Below, piece after piece: positions 26,791 to 39,030 of a stretch of DNA of 64,000 bases. The DNA is from Chlorocebus sabaeus (lineage: Eukaryota > Chordata > Mammalia > Primates > Cercopithecidae). The notes below the pieces were generated by a model, which saw nothing but the letters and a program-made list of their open reading frames with translations, searched no databases and was not told where the DNA came from. The translations under genes and the position numbers were made by a program. How positions within the stretch are numbered: position 1 is the stretch's first letter; each line of letters starts with the position of its first letter. The stretch spans positions 110,591,143 through 110,655,142 of the forward strand of contig NC_132910.1 in the NCBI RefSeq assembly GCF_047675955.1, written 5' to 3'.

Positions 26791-27760
26791 GCCCATATAT
26801 AGTATATATTTTCACAGTGATATATGGCTTTTTTTCTATTTTTTTTTTTAGGAGGAAAATGCAGTTTCCTATGTGAGTGCACTAAAGTGACTTTCAGCAG
26901 ATTTTCAGAGTTGCTGGGCTGATGGAAAAATCACAAAATATATTACTAGGGGAAGAGGAAAGGTGTTTTTTTTACTCTGCTTGAGAAGTGACAGAATAAA
27001 AGAATCCTTGAGAAATGTGTCAAATAGATCTTTTCCCCCCTTGCGGAAAAGAGTCTGACGCTATAAAGAAAAGGCAGCCTTTGTGAGCCTTACTTGCAAA
27101 GTGTGCCAGCCTACCTGAGCTTTTTGTTCATTCTTAACACATTGAACATCTTGAAGTATCTAAGAATATTGAGATAGAGAGTCGCAGTATAATCTAAGGT
27201 AGAGTGCTGTTCTAATGAACAGTTCTGAAGTGGAAGTTGAGTAGGATATTTTCTGGTACCCTAATAAGTGGTTCAAACTTTGAAATACTTCCAGCGTTAA
27301 AGAAAAATCCCAAGTATGTATGGATATGAAAATTGCCTTAATCGGTCAGACTCCATGAGACCTGTCTTGTAGTTTCCTGGGCTGTGGTAACGCTGCTTTT
27401 ATGTTAATCTCAAATAATCATCCTCTGAAGCAATTCAAGCTGGCTGTATTTTCTTTCTTATACTCAGAAAGAAATGTAGAGTCTTTTGATAGATTTCTTC
27501 ATGAATCTTTGTTCATTTCTACGTTGGTTAGTGTGTTCTCTCTGAAACTCTAAGGAATTAGAAACATTTTATTGCATAAAACTTACCATTCATGCAGTCT
27601 AATTCAACATAACCTCAATTTCCTGTACCAAGTATGTGATGAATGTATATTTGGGTCATGATGACAAATAATGTACATGGAAACACTACTGGTAATGAGC
27701 TCTAACAAAGGGTAGGAATATTACATATATTCTAATGAATGAATGATTTATAATGAACTA

Positions 27761-27820
27761 TAGGGGTTACAAACTTATTTATAAACTGTAAACTGTAAGG
27801 GTTACAAGTTTATTTATAAA
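27761..27820. repeat. Two-copy near-tandem repeat, period about 35 bp
   Basis: ggggttacaaacttatttat and agggttacaagtttatttat occur back to back with short linkers. Confidence 0.8.
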
Positions 27821-28339
27821 AAATAGCTCCATATTTTGTTTTCCTAATTCAGCCTAATTTTTACTCCATATGCCCATTTTACTTTAGTGAGAAAAATTCA
27901 TTTTGATCATTGCCAGTGCCTTCTTCCCAGGATAAATATATAGATTCTGGGAATAGGGGTTGTAGTGACTTAATAGAATTCCAGGATATTGGAAGAGTGG
28001 AAACCATATATTGCCAGTCTGTGTGAAGATCTAGTGATACGTTGGTTGTCCCATTTGAACCTTGGTCTTTGATTTCTGAAGATCATGCTAAAATATAGCT
28101 TGGCCCTGCCTGCCTGGACCCTTTATATCTTGGTGGCATCTTTGCTTCTTCTAGGACTTTGTTGGGGACATAAGAATCATTCCACTATTCTAGTGCCTCG
28201 TTAGTGATATAGAGCCTGGGCTAGCTCAGTCCATTATCCATGCGTGCCGCTGAATCTGCCCCTATAAACTTTATAAAATTAACCAGAAAAAAGGGAGAGA
28301 GAGAAATGAAATAAATCCAGCTTGCAGCACACTGAACAT

Positions 28340-28840
28340 TAATTATTTGGTCAGCTTACTGCCTGACCCCTTCCTCATAGTTGATTGCCTCTTGCCTCAG
28401 AATCATGTGGACCCTGTTACAAGATTATAGATTGCCTTAACTGCTCTACAGGTAACAACTTGAACATTATGAAATGTTAAGTTTTCCCTTTGAGATATTT
28501 TTTCAGGTCCTTCCCACTAATGAAACTGCTTACTCAGCTGGTCTGCAGGACCACAAGGAGCTGAATCATCAAAGAATGCAGTTCACACATACTGATGACT
28601 TCCTCCTCCTTACCCAGACCCATCAATGACCCCAATTATTCAGCCCCTCACCCTCCAAGATCTCCATAAAACCTCCAGCCCAGAACTCCTCCGGGAGATG
28701 CATTTGTGTGTCTCCTCCTATCTCCTTGTTGGGTGCCCTGCAATCATTAAACTCTTTCTCTGCTGTGAACCCTGGTGTCTCACTGCAGTGGGTCTCTTAT
28801 TGCTTAGTGGGCATAGGAACCTATTGGCGTGTAACACCAC
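28340..28840 (+). mobile_element. ERVL-like solo LTR (LTR33-like)
   Basis: Shows an LTR promoter-to-polyA layout: a TATA-like ccataaaac (28,663-28,671), gggagatgcatttgtgtg, tctccttgttgggtgccctg, an ATTAAA polyadenylation signal (28,746-28,751), then ctctgctgtgaaccctggtg and a short end ggcgtgtaaca. This resembles ERVL-class LTRs such as LTR33. The 5' boundary is uncertain and no internal viral region is adjacent. Confidence 0.5.
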
Positions 28841-29483
28841 CTTGTGAGGACTCTTTCTAGGGAAGATATCTTCTTTGCTCTTAGTCTCACACACTTAGCA
28901 CACACAGGGCTCTAACATACTTACCTCCAGGGCTGCTGACTCTCTGGAGAGGCAGGTTTCAGAATCTCTTTATCTGGGACATATATTCATCTATATTGTC
29001 ATTAATTTCTTCTCTGTGTTTCTTTCCCTCCTTGTCTCTTCCTAGCCCACACCTATAAACTCTTTAAAAAAATATATGCACCCCTCAAAAAAATTTGGTG
29101 TTCTCTTATTTCTCTAAGAAATTTGTCAGTTCAAACACAAAACTCCGAAAGATATTAATACATCCCCTTTCTTGGACTTTTGCTTCCTCACATTCTTCCT
29201 TTGAGGAAAGAAGCAGAAAATAGCCTGGCAGCTCTAACAGAGGACTGGGATGAAGATGGGAGCCTAAGAAATGTAAACTGCACCGATTAGTATCTTGGAA
29301 ATATTCTATTACTGCATTAAATGTGATAATCCTTAGTGAAACTAAGCATTTTGATAGAGGGATGTCATAGGAAGAAAACATCTAAACTTCTATTTGACTG
29401 TGAAAGATGGATTTTTGAACACATTTATTATCAATAGAGATAATCATCAATAGAGATAATAAATCACATAAAAATATGTTGTC
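28841..29483. other. Unassigned sequence
   Basis: No gene or named repeat seen; AT-rich near the Alu insertion site. Confidence 0.45.
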
Positions 29484-29800
29484 GGACTGGGCACGGTGAT
29501 GCACACCTGTAATCCCAGCACTTTGGGAGGCCAAGGTGGGTGGATCACCTGTGGTCAGGGGTTTGAGACCAGCCTGACTAACATGGTGAAACTGTATCTC
29601 TACTAAATTAAAAAAAAAAAAAAAAATTAGCCGAGCATGGTGGTGCATGCCTGTAATCCGAGCTACTTGGGAAACTGAGGCAGGAGACTCATTTCAACCC
29701 AGGAGGTGGAGGTTGCAGTGAGCCGAAATTGTGCCATTGCACTCCAGCTTGGGAAACGAGAATGAAACACCATCTCAAAAAAAAAAAAGAAAAAAAGAAA
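29484..29800 (+). mobile_element. Alu SINE (AluS-like)
   Basis: Both arms, the middle A-rich linker (expanded to a long A run) and an A/G tail are present. Flanks aatatgttgtc and agtgtgttgtc form an imperfect target duplication just before 29,484 and just after 29,799. Confidence 0.96.
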
Positions 29801-29820
29801 GTGTGTTGTCTTATTCTGTT

Positions 29821-29880
29821 CATCTGCATTGATGATCACAACACCAGAATCATCTGCATTGATGACCACAACACTAGAAA
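29821..29880. repeat. 30-bp tandem duplication
   Basis: catctgcattgatgatcaca... (29,821-29,850) is directly followed by catctgcattgatgaccaca... (29,851-29,880); 27 of 30 positions match. Confidence 0.95.
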
Positions 29881-30779
29881 AAGACAACATACTTTTATGT
29901 GATCAGAATCTCTTCTAAGGCAAATTTGGAATTCTTTTAAATATAATAAGTTATATGCTCCTCTTTAGTCTCATGTGATCCCATCTTTAATTCAAATGAA
30001 TGAGCAGGGGTATTTTAAAAGGCAAACTAAAATGTTAAAGAAAAAAAATGGTTCTCCTTGATTTTTATGTTAGCTTATCTTTTCCTATCTTAGTATTATA
30101 AAAAAAGGTTATACACAACACAGTGTACAAGGGTCACCAAGCTTGTTCCATAGGTTATAATGCTCCCAGAGCCCTGAGAGTGAAACGTCTGGAGGCTTAC
30201 TGGGCTTTCGGTGCTTCTCTTTGAATAGTGGTTTCTTTAGCTACAAAAGGCTTTAGGAGCTCCTCTGGAAACAAGCCCCAAAGACAGAACCTTTAAAAAT
30301 AAAGGTTCTCTTCTACCCTAAGGCTAGTTTTTATGTGAGTAGGCACTGTGGGTACATTGTAAAGAAAATTGGGGCTTTATTTCTAAGTCCCGATGCAGGC
30401 GAAATGAAGCAACTGAACTTGGATGAAGGTTGAGGTGCTGGTGACAGTATTTTGTCATTAAAGCAGTGACAATGGCTTAGAAAGCCTGGCTGTAAATTCA
30501 CACTATTCGGCATATGTCACTTTGAAAGAGTCTGAAAGTTTTGTGTAAAACCAGCCCTGGATATTCAAATATGTTTTTATACAAGGCAGATCATTACTTG
30601 CGATTAATTACAAAGAAGTGTGGTCTGTGTCCCTGTGGGTATGAAACAGCACTGGCTCTTCTCTTTAGTGGCTGGCTGGGGGCAGCAGACAAGAAAGATA
30701 ACCTTTACCATGAGCAAGTAAATTTACTGTCCTTTGCTAGATTGAACTAATTCTTGAATTAGTGATGGCATTCAAGACA
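29881..30779. other. Unassigned sequence
   Basis: No gene or named repeat seen. Confidence 0.45.
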
Positions 30780-31030
30780 TAATTGGTGTAGAGACAGGTT
30801 ACAGGTGCCTGAGGAAAATGTCAGGGGAAGCAGAACATGAAGGGCCTTGAATGCCATACTCTCAACTTTCAGGATTGTCTGAGCCATCACTGGATGTGTA
30901 TAAGCAGGTGAATGACATGAGCATCTGTGAATCATGCATGGTAACATTTGCATTTTAGGGGAATCATTTTGAAAACAGTATGAACATTTGCCTACTCTGA
31001 AGAAGTCAAAGTAGTGAGTATTTCATGTTT
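30780..31030 (-). repeat. L2 LINE 3' region, segment 1
   Basis: Contains aagggccttgaatgccatac and ataagcaggtgaatgacatg, the reverse complement of the L2 'catgtcac..cctgcttaaaa' and 'ggcattcaaggccctt' stretches. Confidence 0.75.
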
Positions 31031-31044
31031 ATTCCTTCTAGGTC

Positions 31045-31140
31045 TTCTGTTTTACCTGCTTAACTCCTTCAATAGCTATTACCCTAGGAGGAGGAAAATT
31101 AAATCACTCACTCAAGGTCATACAAAGAGGAGGTGACACC
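31045..31140 (-). repeat. MIR SINE fragment
   Basis: ggaggaaaattaaatcactc followed by actcaaggtcatacaaagag is the reverse-oriented MIR core. Confidence 0.6.
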
Positions 31141-31159
31141 TCATTTTTTTCCTACAGTA

Positions 31160-31823
31160 TTATGATGTGTCTTGCTGAAGTCTGGGGGACTAGTAAGGAG
31201 GATACTTTAGTGATCCAAATAAAAATTCATGAAGTCTTGACAAAGACATAGAATTAAATATAGACAGTTAAAAGATTGAATTAACTGGACTTGGCACATG
31301 AGTTAAGGTAGGGAAGAAGAGTTTAGAATTATTCTTTGGTTTGTGAATGGGGGAAATGGGTAGATATTGCTGTTAGCATAGGAGATAAGAATTGTGAATC
31401 CTGAACAAATGTTTTATTTTATGTGTGGTGAGGGATTGGGATTCCTATGGGACTTATAGAGGAGATATATAGTAGAATGTGGACAAAATGGACCTGGAGA
31501 CCAGGAGAATGTTTGGGGCTGGAGAGACAGATTTGTGCTTATAAATATGTAAACGGTGGCTGGAAGAAAACATTGTGCATGCGATTGTCCAAGAAGTGAG
31601 TGGAGAGAGATGAAACTTGAGGAACAAGCATATTTAAGGCAGAGATTGTTTCCTGTGTGTAGAAATCCCACTTAGGTAGCATGGAAAATATCACTTCCCA
31701 TAGTCTGTATCCAGGGATGCTGATGAGCATCCAGGGAATTCTCACGTTAGTGGATAACACTTGGGAAACATTCATTTATGAGATGAACAGTTGGAATCTG
31801 AGAGAAGGGTTACTAAAATGGTA
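31160..31823 (-). repeat. L2 LINE, segment 2
   Basis: Antisense L2 features: ggagaccaggagaatgtttg, gcgattgtccaagaagtgag. Same strand and order as segments 1 and 3, so one L2 copy broken by MIR and Alu insertions. Confidence 0.6.
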
Positions 31824-32270
<447 letters not shown>

Positions 32271-35200
32271 GGGGTAGCTTATTCCGGCTGGCTGTTGTGT
32301 TGCTCACTTTCTACATTGAGGCACAGCCCTCTTTCCTTCCGGTGCTACCTGCTTTCCTCAATTCTTTAATGCAGTAAATACTCAAGGGCTTTCTTTCTCT
32401 GGGGAATGCTGCCTTCTTTCTCCATTTCTGGACACTGACTTCCAAATGAGGAAACAATTCACTTTTACCAATAATCAGATTGAATGTTGTCCCACACCAA
32501 AAAGACACAAAAACAACAAACAAAAGGAGGACTTACCGCTTACATCACCACCATCACATTTCATCCCTGAAATATAGGAGCATTTTCTCCAGAAGCAGGA
32601 TGCTGTAGGCATATTGGAAATGGCATACGTTTATTCAGACAACCCTGTACTCTCATATCAAATGTGCTACTCAAATCTAAGAGGTTACTTTATCCTCAAA
32701 ATATTTGCTTTTGCTTCAAGAGTGAGGGTGCTTGTTTTACAGCATGAAATCATTTGCCAATCCACCTCCTTCCCATCTCCCAACATACCGCAGCCTTGTG
32801 GAAATCACCCATGGGGATCGAAACTGCGGAAGTGGTCAGTAAGCAAACAGTAAATGCTATTCATAAATCTCTAAGTCAAGCTTGAAGCAAACTCACACAG
32901 AACACCAGAAAATGAATTTTATTTTAAATCGAAACAGGGATCAGGAGATATAGCTTGGGATTTGGAGATGATTAAATGTAGGATTCAGTTAAGAGGTTTC
33001 ACCTCTCCAGAAAATATAAGGCAAACAGTCCCATGACTGACCTATAGATCTTTGCTGTATTTGGCATAATAAAATGACAGAGCTGATCGTGTGTTACTTT
33101 AACAGACCTTACTATGACTTGACTGAAGTGTTGAATTCAGAACACAGGCAAGTCAATTTTTGGTTCAGTAGCTATGATAGTTTATTTTGAATTTAAAATT
33201 ATTTTTGCATAAAATTGTTTGGTAGTTCTAATAATTATTGCCTTTGAAACCCCAGAATTGACAAGAACTTTGGGGTTTAGAATCCTTTTAATACGCTCCT
33301 ACAACTTTCCTAATGGAATATGAATGTTGATAAAAAATAGCATATCCCAACACTTCTAGATATATTTTGAAATTGTATTTCTACCATTTATTGTATAATA
33401 TGTGTAATCACCTTGATGCAGAAAATTGATGGTGGCCAAAGAATTTGTTGTTGGCAATCTGTTAAAAATATCTTGAAGGGTAAAATTAGAAAACAAATTA
33501 AAAGGAAACCTGATCCATGCTTATGTGAGCACAGAGAATTCTTGGTGCACATCGAGGGATGCTTAGTGCTAGCCTCTCTGTCTTGATGGTTACTTCCTCA
33601 TGTCTCCCCCTCTGGCTTCCTCTAAAGCTTCATTAGGGCAAACCTTAATAAATTTCTCCTCCCATCCTTCTTGTCTTGTACACCATTTTTATGGTTAAAG
33701 CCTCTATCCTCCTACACTTTCAGGGACTGTATGTCTTTTCTTAAATATCTGTTTTTTTGAATAAGAAATTGTATGTATCACTGAAATATCCCATACATAA
33801 AATTAGATATCTTTATGTTCCAATTAACAAGTGTTACATATCAGTATTATGCTTCTCATGCGCTAAGTAGAAAAAAAATCAACAACATATATATCTGTAA
33901 AAGCAGAGACAGCATAAATAGCTGAGCTCTGGCTTGCAAAATAGTGCAGTGACAGCTGCTTTGGACTCATAAATGAGATGTTTGAAAAGGGCAAGGATAG
34001 GGCAATAGAAAAAAATACTTTGCTTAGCAACACACCTGTTTTTCCTGTTAATATTGATTCTTGTGAGGTGGACTTCTTCAATTAGAACTCCTTTTGCCTT
34101 TTTTGTCCCCACTATTGAGCTTTCCAACACGAAACTAAACATGAACATCAAAGGAATGTTTGGTGTAAAGCAAACAATTGAGAACACCTCTGCTAAATGT
34201 GTAATTCTTATCCTGAGTAGACAAAGTAACAAAAAACACATAGTGATTAGAGTGATATAGTTCATTTATTTGTTCTTAAAATTAAATAGATTAAAAATAT
34301 AAAATAATTATGAAGCGTAGTTACATATGCTTTCACGAAAGAAAATTTATACCTAATTTCTGTATGAAATTTATTGCATTTTTCCTTCCACATGCATCCT
34401 TTGTGTTATGAGTTAGGTGTAAAAATTAACATACCAGCTTTGGAAGTCTTTTTTTGAGGGTTGAGAGCTAAATATTTGGTTTCAAGAGGTTTTAACCCCA
34501 TTAAATCTCAAACTCTTGGAAGTGAAGGTCCCTTCCTTTGGTGTTTACTCAAGTTTGTTTGTTTTTAGATTTATCTTTCTTTTTTTTTTTTTTTTTAACA
34601 TCTGAGGTAGGTAGCTACTGCATCTCTGAATCTCAGAAAAATTGGCTGACTAGACAAAATTTAGCTGGCAAATTTTATCCTAGGTAAGATGAAGTACATT
34701 TAATAGTCAGATAAAAAGATTTTGAGGCACTGGCCAGGAAGACAAGATCACAGTGACTTAAAATGTCAAGTGGCATGCATCCTTGAAGTGGTGTGCTCAA
34801 GGAACATTAGAAACCCACAGGGTCTGGAAAGGAAGCTTTATGATTTATACTCCATTCTCCACTTGACAAGGAGATCCTTTATCTGTAGGAGAAAAACTTC
34901 TGACAATGTTATTCATAATTAGCTTGCTTATTTTCATATGCTTGAAAGTAAAAAAATTCACATTACTGAAAGCAGAAGGAAATGAAGGATGTTTTGTTAT
35001 GTGTTTTTAGCAGGAATCTACATATGGCATGACAATGGTAGCTTGAGTTGTATTCCATTCAAAAGCTAATGTCTATCTAGGCTTTTGGTGAAATCATATT
35101 AAACCTTGAGGATTGTTTCTCTGTTCATTTTTCTCCTTGATTGTTATGTGATCACTTATAAAACCTTAAAAATTAAATTTCCAGGATGCACACAATGAGA

Positions 35201-35279
35201 TTTTTAAAGCCATGCTTTCCAATCTTCAGGGATCCATATGTTTTCACAGTTATTGTTTTTGTGCCTTATATAGAGAATT
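32271..35279. other. 3-kb block without recognisable repeats or genes
   Basis: Only a T-run at about 34,579-34,596. Short ORFs on both strands around 33,863-34,265 overlap each other and show no family signature. This is one of the longest repeat-free stretches in the window. Confidence 0.5.
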
Positions 35280-35800
35280 TATTTATTTCACAAGGTACAA
35301 GGCAATGTATCAGACCTTCTTTTTATCAGGTGCGCACACAGGTCCTGTTGCTTGCCCTGAAGGGGCTTTTGGGTTCGTGGGAGAAACAGAGAAGTAAATA
35401 AGCAATTATGATTTTGTATGGTAAGGGATACAGTTGCGGAAAACATGGATGATAGTGGTAATATACAAAAGGCAGCACAGAGGCCAGATGTAGTCTTTAG
35501 CAAGGGATTCCCAGGGAATAAGATTATTTGGCTGAAAGATGAATCCAGGTATTCAGGCAAAGAACGAAAAGATAGTCCAAGTAATAAGAATAGTGTGTAA
35601 AAGGGTTAGAAGTGATGACTCCAGGGAGCTGTAATTAGATTCACTGTAGAGGAACCAGAAGGAGCTAGGGAGAAAGCGGTGGAGATGGGATGGAAGCACA
35701 AGCAGGGGCCAGACCCAGACAAGCCCTGAAGAGGCTTCTGAGAGTGGTAGGGCTCCACTTTTAAGTGGAGTGAGCAAATGACTTAGAGGTGGAAAGGTCT
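35280..35800 (-). repeat. L2 LINE 3' region
   Basis: ttgccctgaaggggcttttg, then acagagaagtaaataagcaa follow the reverse complement of the L2 terminus; the rest decays toward 35,800. Confidence 0.6.
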
Positions 35801-35914
35801 TAGATAGAGAAATCAAAGACATTTCAAATGCCGATGTTGTAACTGAACTCCCTGTTCTGTCCTCAAACCTACTATCACAGGCTTCCACTTCTCGCTTCTT
35901 GGCCATTCCACCCT

Positions 35915-36110
35915 TTCATTTGCCTGGTGTCATTTTTGACTCTTTCTTTCTCTCTTAGCCTGCATCCATGTCAGGAAATCTTGGCTCAGGCTTCAAAATC
36001 GATTCAGAATGTGGTGCCTCCAGTCTTTCGCGTCACCATCTCTCACCTGGATATTGTAAAGGGTTCCAACATCCTTCTGTCCCCGTTACTTCCCCTCCAA
36101 CAACTACACC
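35915..36110 (+). repeat. L2 LINE, body fragment
   Basis: tggtgtcatttttgactctt, aggcttcaaaatcgattcag and accatctctcacctggatat match the L2 region upstream of its 3' end, in sense. Confidence 0.7.
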
Positions 36111-36164
36111 TCTGAACTTGTTTTGCTCAACCCATCTCCATCTTTATTCCTTTTTTGTCTGATT

Positions 36165-36430
36165 ATTCTATGAGTTCCTGAGAGAGGTTTGTTAAAAACT
36201 AGCACTATAAGTAGGGATCCACCTAGTTCTTTCTTTAGTTCTGTTTTGCCTATAAATTTCGAGGACATGCTATTAGGCACACATATATCTAGAATTGAAA
36301 TATTTCCCAGTGTATTACCATTATGAAATGTCTCTTTTTATTTCTAGAAGGGCTTTTTCACTTCAGTGTAGTTTCTCTGTTATAATTATAGCTACACTAG
36401 CTTCCTTTGGTTAGGGTTTGCATGGTGTAC
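36165..36430 (-). mobile_element. Old L1 fragment (L1M), endonuclease-domain region
   Basis: tgagttcctgagagaggttt, ctattaggcacacatatatc, ttatgaaatgtctcttttta and ggttagggtttgcatggtgt track the antisense L1 ORF2 endonuclease region. Diverged, no open frame. Confidence 0.75.
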
Positions 36431-37082
36431 CAGTTTTCCAGTCAGGAAGACAAAAATCACATTAGATATTTTAAGCAAGAGATTTAACAAAGAAAATTGG
36501 TTACACAGGTTTGGAGAGGTGAAGGTAATGAAAAAGGATAACCGAGGTAACCCAGAGATAGTAACCATAGAAAACAGCAAATCTCCTTAGCCTGGGAGAA
36601 CAAAAGAAAAATGTCACGGTAAAAGGAAGAGCCCTGTGGAATTGGTGCTAAGACCTTTAAAAAGAGTGTGCCATTCAACACGGAGATGTGGCCTGTGGAG
36701 CTGTTCTCAGATCTCGGAGGAGCCAACTCTACCCAGTGGCTGCTTGAACCACTGAGGGGCCATAATGAGGGTGGCTCTGGGAGAGGCAATGGAGAGCGAT
36801 GGGTTTGGCCAGCCACAACTGGGGCCACCTAACAGTAACGACATTAACAGAAACAAGAATATAGTAAATGAGTCCCTTCTTCCTTTCTCTGGCCTTCCAG
36901 ATTCTCTCTAGTGACCCTTATTGGAAAAACTAGCAGGATTTCCGCGGGCAGCCTGGAAAGGTGTGTGTGCATTGTCCTAGGCCTGACATCCTAGCCCTGG
37001 CATCACAGAGCACAGTATAGCAAGGAGTTTTTAGAACTGAGGGATGAGAGTTAAATAACAAGCAAATATGGCATGTGTTTTT
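36431..37082. other. Unassigned; probably an old interspersed repeat
   Basis: Less AT-rich than its surroundings, with wording (aaattggttacacaggtttg; ctggcatcacagagcacagt) that I associate with a repeated element but cannot name. A 114-codon minus ORF at 36,828-36,484 is judged chance. Confidence 0.4.
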
Positions 37083-37137
37083 CTCCCTTTATTTTTAATC
37101 AAACATGCATTTTAGTATGTTTACTTTTCTTCTATTT

Positions 37138-37573
37138 CTTGGTGGGAGTGTAAATTAGTTCAACTATTGTGGAAGACAGTGTGGTGATTCCTCAAGGATC
37201 TAGAACTAGAAATACCATTTGACCCAGCAATCCCGTTACTGAGTATATACCCAAAGGATTATAAATTATTCTAATATGAAGACACATGCACACGTATGTT
37301 TATTGCAGCACTATTTACAATAGCAAAGACTTGGAACCAACCCAAATGCCCATCAATGATAGACTGGATAAAGAAAATGTGGCATATATATACCATGGAA
37401 TACTATGAAGCCATAAAAAAGGATGAGTTCATGTCCTTTGCAGCTGCATGGATGAAGCTGGAAACCATCATTCTCAGTAAACTAACATGAGAACAGAAAA
37501 CCAAACACCGCATGTTCTCACTTATAAGTGGGAGTTGAACAATGAGAACACATGGACACAGGGAGGGGAACAT
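37138..37573 (+). mobile_element. L1PA fragment lacking 3'UTR and poly(A), within a 13-bp direct repeat
   Basis: Late ORF2 (Cys/His-knuckle end to the C-terminus; open piece 37,296-37,490) and the first bases past the ORF2 stop, ending at gggaggggaaca. No 3'UTR remainder and no A tail follow. The exact repeat ctccctttatttt occurs at 37,083-37,095 and 37,574-37,586. A 42-nt non-L1 filler (37,096-37,137) separates the left copy from the L1. Confidence 0.9.
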
Positions 37574-37586
37574 CTCCCTTTATTTT

Positions 37587-38434
37587 CACCCTATATTCTT
37601 GTATTTTACTTTTAATATTTTCTTATATTCTATATTCTAAAAGTATATCTATATTCTATATTCATATATTTATATTCTATATTATTCTATTTCATAATTA
37701 TTCTTATATTATTAAAGTATCTCTTTTAAGCAGTATATAGTTGCATTAAAAAAATTAAGTCTGACAGTTCTTTAGGTTAGAGAATTTATATTTAATCTGC
37801 ATGATATATAATTACTATTACATTAATTACTAGCACATTTGAATTAAGACTTACCATCTTGTTATTTGCTTTTTATTTATTCTGGTTAGTTTATCTCTCT
37901 TTTATGACTTATTTTGAATTAACTATTTTAAAAGAATTGTTACATTTTTCTCCTTCAATTGGCTTGGAAGATTCACATCATTTAACTATTATTTTCATGA
38001 CTATTCTATTATTTATAACATAAGTATTTTACATATGAAAGCCTATTACACATAAAATTAGACTTTCCCTCTTCCCATAGGTTGAGCATCGAGTAGCCCC
38101 CACCCCGTCACTGGTTCTAAATTCCAGTTTTTGTCCCCTAGTCCTCTGGTATCTACTGAGAGCTCTGTCCAGCTCTCAGCCTGCCCAGCTCTGAGCCTCC
38201 CAGAAATCTCTTCCTAAATAAGACATAGGCCCCCCAAGAGAAAAGTAGTCTCCTATGCCAGGTGAGCTTTCCACTGCCTTCTGCTCCCAAATGTGTCTAT
38301 AATTTTCCAAGCCTTTTTGACTCTCCAGTATCTTCTGATGACTTTTTAAAAATTCTGCTCCTCTAGTTCTCAGCTGGAGGATTGCTCTGAATTAGTCGAT
38401 TACAACAGAATGTAGAACATTTTTAGAGTCTGTT
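37587..38434. other. Unassigned AT-rich sequence
   Basis: 37,590-37,740 is a degenerate tatattctatat-type simple sequence; the rest shows no gene or named repeat. Confidence 0.45.
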
Positions 38435-39030
38435 CTCTCTAGAGAATAATACAAGTCAGATCCTATCATTCCTCTACTAAAATTCTTTCAATGGATCCTA
38501 AACTCATTCAGGGGACAAGCCAGAATTCTACTGGAGGCTTCACTCACCATTGCCTCTCTGACATCACCTCCTCCTCCTCTCAGCACTTCTCTCAGCTGTG
38601 CTGATTTTCCTGTTGTTTCTGAAACTGAGCTGACGTGTCCGCACTCATATTCTTTGTGTTTGCCCTTCCTTTGGTCTAGGATAGGATTTTTTTTTTTCCA
38701 CTTATCTTTTTGGCTTATCTCCTCCTCTTCCTCAAATATCTCCTCAAATATTGTTTTCTCAGTGAAGTTTTATCTCATGATTCCAGTTAAAATTGAACTC
38801 TGTAGACACTACCCATCCTTTTTCATTTACCTTTCTCCTTAGACATTATTACCTTCTAATATATTCTACAGCTCATTTATTATCATTACTTTTGATCTGT
38901 TTTCTTTCATTCTATATTTCAAAATGACAAAGAATTAAAAAACATTCAACACTAATCCCCAGAATGTAGAATAGTGTCTGGCAAATAGTAGGTGCTCAAT
39001 AAATATTGTTTGAATAAAGAAATGAGTGAT
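38435..39030 (+). repeat. L2 LINE, 3' 600 bp with complete terminus
   Basis: Sense L2 from gtcagatcctatcattcctc through tttcaatggatcctaaactc and ttgcctctctgacatcacct to the terminus aatagtaggtgctcaataaa, then ttgaataaa. Confidence 0.85.

Larger units (their letters stand above)
26136..28339. other. Unassigned, apparently unique sequence
   Basis: Contains a TA/CA microsatellite and a small near-tandem repeat (listed separately). No gene or named interspersed repeat seen. Confidence 0.5.

Noticed and set aside
33863..34265. Overlapping ORFs on both strands that could suggest a coding exon
   Set aside because: Frames overlap on opposite strands without family similarity; nothing separates them from noise.
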